Part shown: piece by piece, positions 9,516 through 17,018 of the stretch
How positions within the stretch are numbered: the first letter of the stretch is position 1
Layout: each line of letters begins with the position of its first letter
Assembly (NCBI RefSeq): GCF_030348505.1
Contig: NZ_JAUCFJ010000002.1
Span: 934,001-998,000, forward strand
Reading direction: 5' to 3'
Source: Lysinibacillus sp. G4S2
GTDB lineage: Bacteria; Bacillota; Bacilli; Bacillales_A; Planococcaceae
Length of the DNA stretch: 64,000 bases
Notes under the pieces: generated by a model
Told to the model about the DNA's origin: nothing
Database searches by the model: none
What the model saw: the letters and a program-made list of their open reading frames with translations, nothing else
Position numbers and translations under genes: made by a program

Positions 9516-10727
9516 ATGGCAGTAGAAAAACGAGATGTACTAGTAATTGGTGCTGGGCCAGTAGGGATGACAGCAGCCCTTGCCTTGGCAAAAGAGGGTA
9601 TTCAAGCCACAATTATAGAGGCGGACCCACAAAATCGTGAGCGTGCAGGAAGTCGTGCTATTTATATTCATAAAGCCACATTGGAGCTATTAGAAGATAT
9701 TTCAACGGGGCTTGGTTTTAAATTAGCTGAGATCGGAATCGTTTGGCCAGTAAAACGGACATTATATAAAGGAGATAATATTTATAAGCGTGTGTATGAA
9801 CCACCAAAGCCAAACACATTACCTGCTTTTTCATCGTTACATCAACATGAAATTGAAAAAGCATTATATGCAGCCTGCTTAGCCGCTGGTGTTGAATTTA
9901 GATGGAATGAGCCTGTTAGTGAGGCCAAAACAACAGAAACAGGTATAACGATTACAACAAATCAAAATGAATGGCATGCGCAATATGCTATTGCAGCAGA
10001 TGGGTCACGTTCTGTCGTTCGCCAATCGTTAAATATTAAATTTGAAGGGCCGCGTACGTCAGATACATTTGTTGTGGTTGATGTGAAGGAGGATAAAAAC
10101 AACCCTTTACCGATCGAGCGTATATTCCATTACCAGCATCCTTTAGTGGATGGGCGTAATGTGATGTATGTACCTTTTGCAGGAGGCTGGCGCTTAGATT
10201 TGCAATTATTAGAAGGCGACGACAAAGAATACTTCGGTTCTGAAGATGGTGTACGGGAATGGTTGCCCAAAGTATTTCCAGCCTCGTATGCAGAGAACAT
10301 TACATGGATTTCAACGTATACATTTTACCAAGTTGTAGCCGAAACATATACAGATGGGCATGCACGTATCGTATTAGCTGGTGAAGCTGCACATTTATTC
10401 GCTCCATTTGGTGCACGTGGTTTGAATTCAGGTGTCCCAGATGCGATCATTGCAGCACGTGGTATTGTAACCGCATTACGTACAGAAGATAAAACAGTAG
10501 CAAAAGAGGCTGTATTAGCAGCGGCAAATGAGCGCCTATATGCAGGACAATACAATCGTGAATGTTCAAATTTAGCACTTGAGCATATTCAAGGAACATC
10601 TGAAGACATTCGTTTAAAGCGAGAAATATCCGCGTTTTTAGCACCACATATCCCAGCACTTGGAAAGTGGCTAGACGAAGGACCATTTGGACCACGTTCA
10701 GGGCCAACACTTACTACAAAATATTAG
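9516..10727 (+). CDS. FAD-dependent aromatic monooxygenase
   Basis: A 403-residue flavoprotein hydroxylase of the p-hydroxybenzoate hydroxylase group, expected to use NAD(P)H and O2 to hydroxylate an aromatic ring. The dinucleotide-binding GAGPVGM is at residues 12-18, the DG motif is ADGSRSVVR near 167, and the second FAD site is GEAAHLFAPFGARGLNSG near 290. Its neighbourhood (gentisate dioxygenase, FAH hydrolase) suggests it produces gentisate, for example from 3-hydroxybenzoate. The exact substrate is not provable here. It converges with the iclR genes across a shared terminator. Confidence 0.85.
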   Translation: MAVEKRDVLVIGAGPVGMTAALALAKEGIQATIIEADPQNRERAGSRAIYIHKATLELLEDISTGLGFKLAEIGIVWPVKRTLYKGDNIYKRVYEPPKPNTLPAFSSLHQHEIEKALYAACLAAGVEFRWNEPVSEAKTTETGITITTNQNEWHAQYAIAADGSRSVVRQSLNIKFEGPRTSDTFVVVDVKEDKNNPLPIERIFHYQHPLVDGRNVMYVPFAGGWRLDLQLLEGDDKEYFGSEDGVREWLPKVFPASYAENITWISTYTFYQVVAETYTDGHARIVLAGEAAHLFAPFGARGLNSGVPDAIIAARGIVTALRTEDKTVAKEAVLAAANERLYAGQYNRECSNLALEHIQGTSEDIRLKREISAFLAPHIPALGKWLDEGPFGPRSGPTLTTKY

Positions 10728-10734
10728 AATACAA

Positions 10735-10779
10735 CGTAACAAATCTGAATCCCGTTAACATTGGGCTCAGATTTGTTAC
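10735..10779. terminator. Bidirectional terminator
   Basis: Gtaacaaatctga and tcagatttgttac form the main stem, with an inner ccc/ggg pair. It lies between the convergent hydroxylase and iclR genes and has T-rich sequence on the plus side. Confidence 0.85.
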
Positions 10780-10789
10780 TTTTATGCCA

Positions 10790-11563
10790 TTAACTATAGT
10801 AACCTAACAATTCTGAAATTTCAGCTGCTGCGTTTTTTAATTCCTCTAAAATAACCGTATAATCATCTTTTGAAATTGTACTTTCGTGTGCAATTAATGT
10901 GATAGCGGATACGACCGATCCAGTGTAATCTCGAATAGGATAAGCAAAACTAATATAGCCAATAGAATATGTATGCTCAGTTACTGCAAATCCTTGTTTA
11001 TAAATGTTCTCCAGTTGTTGCCGTAATGCCTCACCTATATGTGTATATGGCGTATATTTTTTTAATGGTTGTTGTACATACTGATTAATAGTAGTCACAT
11101 GCTGATGTGCTAAAATGACTTGTCCCTCTGCTGTACAATGTACATCCTTTGTAAAACCCATTGCTGTAGTAATTTCAGTTTGGGCATGAGGTATACATTG
11201 TAAAAAGTATACAATTTTTTTATTTTCAATTAAGCATAAATTTACAACTTGTCCGAAAAAGTTGGATAGATGCTCTACTTTTGGATGGGCCTCTTTATAT
11301 AATTCATACTGGATATGAATAATGCCACCTAATGTTAAAATGGATAATCCTAAACGATATTTGTTAGTATGGCTCCGTTTTATTAAAAATCCCTCATTAA
11401 CGAGCTCTTGTGCAAGACGATGAACGGTACTCTTAGGTAAATCTAATAATTTTGCGATATCGGTGATGCCTAGTTCTGCTCGATCAGTTCGGTATAAGCG
11501 TAATAGACGTAATGCATTTTTTACAGATGAAAGGTTCGTTTTATTATTTATTGAAGATGTCAT
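10790..11563 (-). CDS. IclR-family transcriptional regulator (second of a pair)
   Basis: A 257-residue IclR regulator. The N-terminal winged helix-turn-helix (ITDIAKLLDLPKSTVHRL, residues about 33-51) binds DNA, and the C-terminal domain (about 90-250) binds a small, often aromatic, effector. Its start overlaps the end of the upstream iclR gene by 20 bp, so the pair is cotranscribed and probably coupled. It lies divergent from the gentisate genes and convergent with the hydroxylase, which suggests local control of aromatic catabolism. Confidence 0.9.
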   Translation of the reverse strand: MTSSINNKTNLSSVKNALRLLRLYRTDRAELGITDIAKLLDLPKSTVHRLAQELVNEGFLIKRSHTNKYRLGLSILTLGGIIHIQYELYKEAHPKVEHLSNFFGQVVNLCLIENKKIVYFLQCIPHAQTEITTAMGFTKDVHCTAEGQVILAHQHVTTINQYVQQPLKKYTPYTHIGEALRQQLENIYKQGFAVTEHTYSIGYISFAYPIRDYTGSVVSAITLIAHESTISKDDYTVILEELKNAAAEISELLGYYS

Positions 11564-12332
11564 TTGGTGACCCCGCCCCGTATTTTTGAATAAATTGGGT
11601 TATCATCTCAGCCGTTTGTTTTAGGCTTAGTGCAAATGCTTTTTCATTAGGTTGTAGCGCTTTAACTTTGCCGGCAATACTAACAGAAGCGACTACTTCA
11701 TTTTGTTTGTTAAAAATTGGTGCAGCAATGGACATGAACTGCATATGTAATTCCTCTCGACTAATCGCAACCCCTTGTTGGCGAATTTGTTGAAAACTTC
11801 TTTCATACTGTTCAATTGTGGTTAAAGTTGACGTCGTGAAATCTATAAATTGTGTTTGTTGTAATAAGGCTAATCGCTGATCATCGGGCATAAATGCAAC
11901 AATAACTTGACCGGAACTTGTTGCATAAAAAGGATTGCGGCGCCCAATATGGGATTTGAGCGGTACCTGTATAAGTCCATCTTCTTTTTTTAAATATAAT
12001 ACTTCTTTTCCCGAAAGCATTGCAATATGTGCAGATTGTCCAGTTTTTTTAGTTAATGATTTTAAATAAGGTGTCATTCCCTTCAAAACATCTAAATCGT
12101 CTATAAAAATATTCGTAAATCGTAATATAGATGTACCTAATTTATAATGTTGCTTCTCATGTATAATAAAATTTTCTTCTTCCAGGGTTTTTAGTAGCCT
12201 GTGAGCTGTGCTAATAGAAATGTTTTGATTAGCTGCAATCTCACGCAATGACCATTCTGGCTGTTCTAAATTGAAACTTTTCAAAATTTGTAGTGCATTT
12301 GTTAATGAGCTATTCCTCGTTCGTGCTTTCAT
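11544..12332 (-). CDS. IclR-family transcriptional regulator (first of a pair)
   Basis: A 262-residue IclR regulator with helix-turn-helix LREIAANQNISISTAHRL (about residues 28-47) and an effector domain containing the family-typical GQVIVAFMPDDQ segment. It is clearly diverged from its partner, so this is not a recent duplication. The ribosome site is agggg before the ATG at 12332. Two IclR proteins may respond to different intermediates, or form mixed oligomers; both are speculation. Confidence 0.9.
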   Translation of the reverse strand: MKARTRNSSLTNALQILKSFNLEQPEWSLREIAANQNISISTAHRLLKTLEEENFIIHEKQHYKLGTSILRFTNIFIDDLDVLKGMTPYLKSLTKKTGQSAHIAMLSGKEVLYLKKEDGLIQVPLKSHIGRRNPFYATSSGQVIVAFMPDDQRLALLQQTQFIDFTTSTLTTIEQYERSFQQIRQQGVAISREELHMQFMSIAAPIFNKQNEVVASVSIAGKVKALQPNEKAFALSLKQTAEMITQFIQKYGAGSPNDIFNK

Positions 12333-12365
12333 ATGTTCACACCCCTTTATTATTGTATATAGTTT

Positions 12366-12702
12366 GGCTCATCACCAAAAGTTGTGGATGACATTTTTTA
12401 AAATATATGCGCTGTATATTAGTTGATCTTCGTTCCGGCTGGGCGACTCCTCGGGGATCAGCGTCACATTAGCACTACGCTTTCGCGCAAAAAACATCGT
12501 GCTGCTGCCGCTACGTTAGCACTACGCTTTCGCGCAGAAAACATCTGTTGCCCCAAGCGGCTTATCGGACGCCCCCAGGTATCTTTGCTCTGTGCGAAAG
12601 CGAAGCGACAGTAACACGGTTTTCGTCTGTGCGAAAGCGTAGCGGCAGCGACAATGCGCCAAGTCGGAACGGAAATCAACCATACGTTATGGTGATGAAC
12701 CT
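12366..12702. repeat. MITE-like element, long copy
   Basis: A 337-bp element with terminal inverted repeats: ggctcatcacc at the left and ggtgatgaacc at the right, extending about 27 bp with mismatches. The core holds several copies of the cgctttcgcgcag / ctgtgcgaaagcg module in both orientations. It sits in the divergent region between iclR and the gentisate dioxygenase gene, pushing their promoters apart. Confidence 0.85.
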
Positions 12703-12753
12703 ATAGTTTATATGATATCCGATAAATAGAATTTTAGGGAATTCTTTTCCTTG

Positions 12754-12770
12754 TTCCATATAGAGAAATT
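12754..12770. promoter_or_regulatory. Candidate IclR operator, copy 2
   Basis: Ttccatatagagaaatt repeats, with one change in the 15-bp core, the motif at 9420. It is 193 bp upstream of the gentisate dioxygenase start. Confidence 0.35.
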
Positions 12771-12962
12771 CTGAACTATTCATAAATTTACGTGATGTAT
12801 ATTATCAATATTAGAAATTAGTGTTTGTAGAAAAGGAGGATTTAAATAACGAAAAATTAAGAAGGGTAGAAAATGATTGATATGAATTATTTTCTCAAGT
12901 GTAGAATGATTTTTTTATACTACTATATCGAAGCATCTATTCTTTAATCTAGGGGGTATTTT

Positions 12963-14090
12963 ATGGCGGGTCCAATGTCTAAAGAAGTAACTGAATTTTT
13001 GAAAAGTTCTGTTGTCACTGATTTTAAGCAAGATATTGCACAGTATAATTTAGGTCCACTCTGGGAAGCAATTCCAGAAATTATGAACAAAACACCAAAT
13101 CCGCAGGCCGAGGCATATCTTTGGTCAAATGAATTACTAGAAAAGAAAATGAAGGAAGCCGCTCAAATTTTTACACCCGAACGTGGTGGAGAGCGTCGAG
13201 CAATTTACTTCCAAAATCCAGGCTTAACATACCGTAAACCTTGGGGATGGGCATCAACAACACAAACGATATATGCAGCGGTGCAAATGTTGCAGCCGGG
13301 GGAAAAAGCACCGTCACACCGTCATTCCCAGTCGGCCCTTCGTTTTATTTCAAAAGGGAGGGGCGCGTATACAATTGTACAAGGGGAACGTATTTTCATG
13401 GAGGAAGGAGATTTTCTAATTACTCCTAAAAATTTATGGCATGGTCATGAGCATGTAGGAACAGAGCCTATGCTATGGATGGATGCGTTAGATATACCAA
13501 CGCTATATGCTATCGGTGGTACGTTCTTTGAGCCATATGCAGATGGGTTACAACAACCTGGTGTGCCAGATAACTTTACTGAACAGCGATATAGAGGTGG
13601 CATGGTACGTCCAGTTGGCGATGACAAGTATACAGTGGCACCACTTGCAAACTATAAATGGAACCGAACTGTCGATGGGATAAAAGGGTTAATGGCATTT
13701 GACCCAGATCCACATCATGGTTTTGCGGTGGAATATATTAACCCATCGACAGGAAAATCAGCTAACCCAACTCTGGGTACACGCATGCAACATTTACCAG
13801 CAGGGCTGCATACCAAAGCATTACGACATACACATTCAACTGTATATCACGTGCATAGGGGGGAAGGCTATACGGTCATTAATGGTGTGCGTTTTGACTG
13901 GAAAGCTGGGGATTACTTTGTTGTACCAAACTGGGCTTGGTATGAGCATAAAGCTGAAAAAGATGCGTATTTATTCTCTGTAAATGATATTCCTATTATG
14001 GACCGCTTTGAATTGGAGCGGGAACAAGCATATGAGACAAATAATGGTCATCAAGATATTGCTAGCGAGTTTAAAGCAGATTTTCGTTAG
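12963..14090 (+). CDS. Gentisate 1,2-dioxygenase
   Basis: A 375-residue bicupin ring-cleavage dioxygenase that opens gentisate (2,5-dihydroxybenzoate) to maleylpyruvate using Fe(II). The N-terminal cupin holds HRHSQSALRFI with the metal histidines and WHGHEH further on. The C-terminal cupin holds RHTHSTVYHVHRGEGYTVI and NWAWYEH. Length and domain order fit the family well. It heads a three-gene operon with the FAH hydrolase (24-bp gap) and the DinB-like gene. The ribosome site is aggggg just before the ATG. Confidence 0.93.
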   Translation: MAGPMSKEVTEFLKSSVVTDFKQDIAQYNLGPLWEAIPEIMNKTPNPQAEAYLWSNELLEKKMKEAAQIFTPERGGERRAIYFQNPGLTYRKPWGWASTTQTIYAAVQMLQPGEKAPSHRHSQSALRFISKGRGAYTIVQGERIFMEEGDFLITPKNLWHGHEHVGTEPMLWMDALDIPTLYAIGGTFFEPYADGLQQPGVPDNFTEQRYRGGMVRPVGDDKYTVAPLANYKWNRTVDGIKGLMAFDPDPHHGFAVEYINPSTGKSANPTLGTRMQHLPAGLHTKALRHTHSTVYHVHRGEGYTVINGVRFDWKAGDYFVVPNWAWYEHKAEKDAYLFSVNDIPIMDRFELEREQAYETNNGHQDIASEFKADFR

Positions 14091-14114
14091 CTTTAAAAAA
14101 GGAGGTAAAAGCGT

Positions 14115-15059
14115 ATGAAAATTATAACATTTACTGAAAATGGTCATACACGTATTGGAGCAGTTCATGAATCTATTGTTATCGATTTACATCGCGCAAC
14201 AGAGCAGTGGTTATTATCACAAGGTAAAATCCGAGCAACAAAAATTGCAGAAGCATATGTACCTACAGATACAAAGGGTTTTTTAGAAGGTGGCGAAGAA
14301 AGCTATGCTTACGCCAATCAAGCAATTGAATATGCATTAAATAACGTATCTGATGTTTCATTAACATTTGCATTACAAGATGTAAAAGTAGGTCCACCGA
14401 TTACGAATCCTGGTAAAATTATTTGTGTTGGTCATAACTATCGCGAACATATTTTAGAAATGGGCCGTGAAATTCCAGAGAACCCTGTCATCTTCGCCAA
14501 ATATGCAAACACCTTACTTGGTCCAACAGAGGATCTACCTTACTATCAGATTTCTGAACAACTTGATTATGAGGCAGAATTTACCTTTATTATTGGGAAA
14601 CGTGCCAAAGATGTGCAAGAGCATGAGGCACTTGAATATGTAGCGGGTTATACCATTGCTAATGATGTCACATACCGTGATTTACAGCGTCGTACAATTC
14701 AATGGTTACAGGGGAAAACAGTAGATGGTTCAGCACCAATGGGACCATATTTAATTACATCAGATGAATTGTCAGATCCATATGGTTTAGAAATGGTGTT
14801 AACAGTTAATGGTGAAGAGCGTCAAAGGTCGAATACGAAAAATTTGGTATTTGATGTACCAAAATTGGTGGCATTTTTATCAAGTATCATGACATTAGAG
14901 CCTGGGGATATTATTTTGACCGGCACGCCGGGTGGAGTAGGAGTTGCTCGTGAACCACAGGAATTTTTACAAGAGGGCGATGTTGTTAAAGTAGAAATTG
15001 AAAAAATCGGCTATATCGAAAATAAAGTAACAGTTGTTCAAAAGGAAGTATCTGTGTAA
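14115..15059 (+). CDS. FAH-family hydrolase, probable fumarylpyruvate hydrolase
   Basis: A 314-residue fumarylacetoacetase-like enzyme. The core (about residues 100-310) starts PGKIICVGHNYREH and carries metal-ligand residues in LDYEAEFTF and ANDVTYRD, ending with the family signature ILTGTPGGVG. Next to gentisate dioxygenase it most likely splits fumarylpyruvate into fumarate and pyruvate, or maleylpyruvate directly. An extra N-terminal region of about 90 residues is usual for this subgroup. A strong ribosome site (aaggaggt) precedes the ATG. Confidence 0.88.
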   Translation: MKIITFTENGHTRIGAVHESIVIDLHRATEQWLLSQGKIRATKIAEAYVPTDTKGFLEGGEESYAYANQAIEYALNNVSDVSLTFALQDVKVGPPITNPGKIICVGHNYREHILEMGREIPENPVIFAKYANTLLGPTEDLPYYQISEQLDYEAEFTFIIGKRAKDVQEHEALEYVAGYTIANDVTYRDLQRRTIQWLQGKTVDGSAPMGPYLITSDELSDPYGLEMVLTVNGEERQRSNTKNLVFDVPKLVAFLSSIMTLEPGDIILTGTPGGVGVAREPQEFLQEGDVVKVEIEKIGYIENKVTVVQKEVSV

Positions 15060-15559
15060 TGGTGGTATTAGTCAGTGAAATCAGTCGTTATGAGCAAGCT
15101 ACAGCACAGATTAATCGTTTAATACAAAGGATCAGTGATATAGAGTTTTTTCAACAACCTTCAGAAAATGAATGGTCTATTGCTCAAATTGTAGCACACT
15201 TAAATGAAGCTATTATATTTTGGTTAGACGATATACAAGCACTTCAGAGCATTCCAGATGGAAAATGGGGAAGAAACCATGAACATGTTCGCCGGTTGGC
15301 CGCAGTTGCCCCTAAAAATATTGAATCATTAACGCGACAAATTGCAGTCGAGAAGTTAGAAAGGCTTGCTACTATAGTGGCGGATGTCCTTGCCACGGTG
15401 ACCGTTAAGCAGTTACAACAAACAGCACCTAGTTATAATACTAATTTTAATAACAAACCGTTATCATTTATAGTCGAACATTTAATTGTTAAACATATTG
15501 AGAGTCATTTTAATCAAATGGAACGTCATTTAGAAAAGGTAAAGTTAATGAGAATATAA
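15059..15559 (+). CDS. DinB-fold thiol-dependent isomerase candidate (maleylpyruvate isomerase role)
   Basis: A 166-residue DinB/YfiT-fold four-helix protein. The metal triad is intact: His47 in AHLNE and His146/His150 in KHIESH. Its ATG overlaps the FAH stop by one base (TAATG), so it is translationally coupled to the gentisate pathway. In Corynebacterium a DinB-superfamily enzyme is the mycothiol-dependent maleylpyruvate isomerase. Firmicutes use bacillithiol, so a bacillithiol-dependent equivalent is a reasonable inference, and no other isomerase gene is nearby. Other DinB thiol transferase roles are possible. Confidence 0.75.
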   Translation: MVVLVSEISRYEQATAQINRLIQRISDIEFFQQPSENEWSIAQIVAHLNEAIIFWLDDIQALQSIPDGKWGRNHEHVRRLAAVAPKNIESLTRQIAVEKLERLATIVADVLATVTVKQLQQTAPSYNTNFNNKPLSFIVEHLIVKHIESHFNQMERHLEKVKLMRI

Positions 15560-15575
15560 TAAGCTTTCTATAATA

Positions 15576-15610
15576 CCAGCTATCGAATAATATTCGATAG
15601 CTGGTTATTT
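15576..15610 (+). terminator. Rho-independent terminator of the gentisate operon
   Basis: A perfect 13-bp stem (15576-15588 with 15592-15604, loop aat) is followed by ttattta. The next bases begin a probable group II intron remnant. Confidence 0.85.
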
Positions 15611-15612
15611 AG

Positions 15613-15640
15613 GTGCGCCCGGCATGCGTATGAACTATAA
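15613..15640 (+). mobile_element. Possible class IIC group II intron, 5' end remnant
   Basis: Gtgcgcccggcatg, beginning 9 bp after a terminator stem, matches the 5' boundary I remember for class IIC introns (GUGYG, then CCCGGCAUG). Similarity fades after about 28 bp, so this is only a stub. The terminator-adjacent position is the usual IIC target. Confidence 0.5.
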
Positions 15641-15765
15641 ATCATCCTCTTCAAATGTATAAAAATGGTTAATCAACACACCTGTAATGATTTCTTTAAT
15701 ACAGATACTTATGGTTGTCAAATTCAAACTTCTATAGAAAATAATGAATCAGTTTACTGTAATCG

Positions 15766-16007
15766 GGCTCATCACCAAAAGTTGTGGATGACATTTTATT
15801 AAATATATGCCCTGTATATTGTTGATTGGAGTGGAGGCTGGGCGACTCCTTGGGGATCAGCGTCACAGGTGAGACCCTGGAGCGAGCAAAGCGAGTGAAG
15901 CGGCTCATCGGACGCCCCCAGGAAGCTTTGCTCTGTGCGAAAGCGAAGCGACAGCAACAAAGCGCCCAGCCGGAACGGAAATCAACCACACGTTTTGGTG
16001 ATGAGCC
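15766..16007. repeat. MITE-like element, most complete copy
   Basis: A 242-bp element with terminal inverted repeats: ggctcatcaccaaaagttgt on the left and the complement of ggctcatcaccaaaacgtgt on the right. The core has gactccttggggatcagcg, a gagcgagcaaagcgag segment and the ctgtgcgaaagcgaagcgac module. The only ORFs inside (60-85 codons) are shadows in both strands, and there is no transposase. Confidence 0.85.
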
Positions 16008-16225
16008 AAAGAATTGAAGAACTTAGAAAAGAATGGCTGATAAAAGCTATTCCTTTTTATTAGGCATAAAATAGAAAGGTGGAAGTGAAAAGTTATATTT
16101 TGTGTTGGGTGCAGTTGTTGAATGTGCCTCTAGAAATAAAGAGCGTCGTATTAATTAAATAAGATTTTCATTTATTAAAGAACGCGATAGGTTGTGATCT
16201 TTTTTTGTTAAGTGAATTAAAGTTG

Positions 16226-16256
16226 TTGCATCTGACGTAACGGTAGATTTTATACT
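16226..16256 (+). promoter_or_regulatory. MerR-type promoter with 19-bp spacer
   Basis: TTGCAT (16226-16231) and TATACT (16251-16256) are separated by exactly 19 bp, with the imperfect palindrome ctgacgtaacggtag (16232-16246) in the spacer. This is the classic layout in which a MerR activator untwists DNA to align the boxes. It is 22 bp before the merR-like gene, so it should be autoregulated and drive the exporter too. Confidence 0.8.
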
Positions 16257-16277
16257 TAAGAAAAGGGAGCTGAAAAT

Positions 16278-17018
16278 ATGTATTCAATTGGTCAATTTGC
16301 GAAAATGACGGGGCTAACCGTACGAGCGTTACGATTTTATAGTGAAAAGGGGTTGCTAGAACCATGTTTTATTTCAGATTCGGGTCATCGTTATTACAAT
16401 GACGGTAGCATTGAAACAATTCAAAAAATAGTAACATTAAAATATTTAGATTACTCATTGGAGGAGATTGAAGATCTTTTACGGAATGGGGAACAGCAGC
16501 TAATAGAATCATTAATGTTTCAAAAACTACAACTAGAGAAGAAGCGAAATCAAATTGATCGTGTTATTGCGAGCTTGGATCAGGCGATTGAAATAGGAAA
16601 ACGAAGTGAAGTAATCGATACATCCATTTTTTTAACGGTGATTTTTAACTTACTAAAAGAGGATGAACAAAGGGACTATTGGCGAAGTATATTACCTGAT
16701 GAGTTGGTAGATCGCCTATATGATTTTTTCGGAATGAATATTATTGAAATAAATCAAAAATACATAGATTTAGCAAATCAGTTGAAGCAGGCATACATTC
16801 AACCGCCTCAAGACGAATATTTGAAATCGTTAATCGAGCAGTTATTCTCACTAATTCCACAAGATTTGATAGAAGAGTTAGTAGAAGTATTAAAGGAGTA
16901 TGAGGATATTCAAATAAATGAATGGTTATTTCCTACACCATTTACAAAGGAAGAGGAAGAGTGGTTGATGTCGCAGGTTGAAAGACTTGGGGTTTATGGA
17001 GGTGTGGATGTTGAATAA
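16278..17018 (+). CDS. MerR-family transcriptional regulator
   Basis: A 246-residue MerR regulator. Residues 1-70 form the winged helix DNA-binding domain (YSIGQFAKMTGLTVRALRFY), followed by a dimerisation helix (about 75-110) and an unassigned effector domain of about 135 residues. It overlaps the downstream ABC exporter gene by 11 bp, so both are one transcript behind the 19-bp-spacer promoter. The likely role is sensing a drug or metabolite and inducing the exporter. Confidence 0.92.
   Translation: MYSIGQFAKMTGLTVRALRFYSEKGLLEPCFISDSGHRYYNDGSIETIQKIVTLKYLDYSLEEIEDLLRNGEQQLIESLMFQKLQLEKKRNQIDRVIASLDQAIEIGKRSEVIDTSIFLTVIFNLLKEDEQRDYWRSILPDELVDRLYDFFGMNIIEINQKYIDLANQLKQAYIQPPQDEYLKSLIEQLFSLIPQDLIEELVEVLKEYEDIQINEWLFPTPFTKEEEEWLMSQVERLGVYGGVDVE

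Noticed and set aside
15059..15559. DNA-damage-inducible DinB function
   Set aside because: The DinB fold name is historical; operon context points to a thiol-dependent enzyme in gentisate breakdown.
12423..16017. ORFs of 60-85 codons inside MITE-like elements
   Set aside because: They occur on both strands of the repeats, lack ribosome sites and differ in frame between copies.
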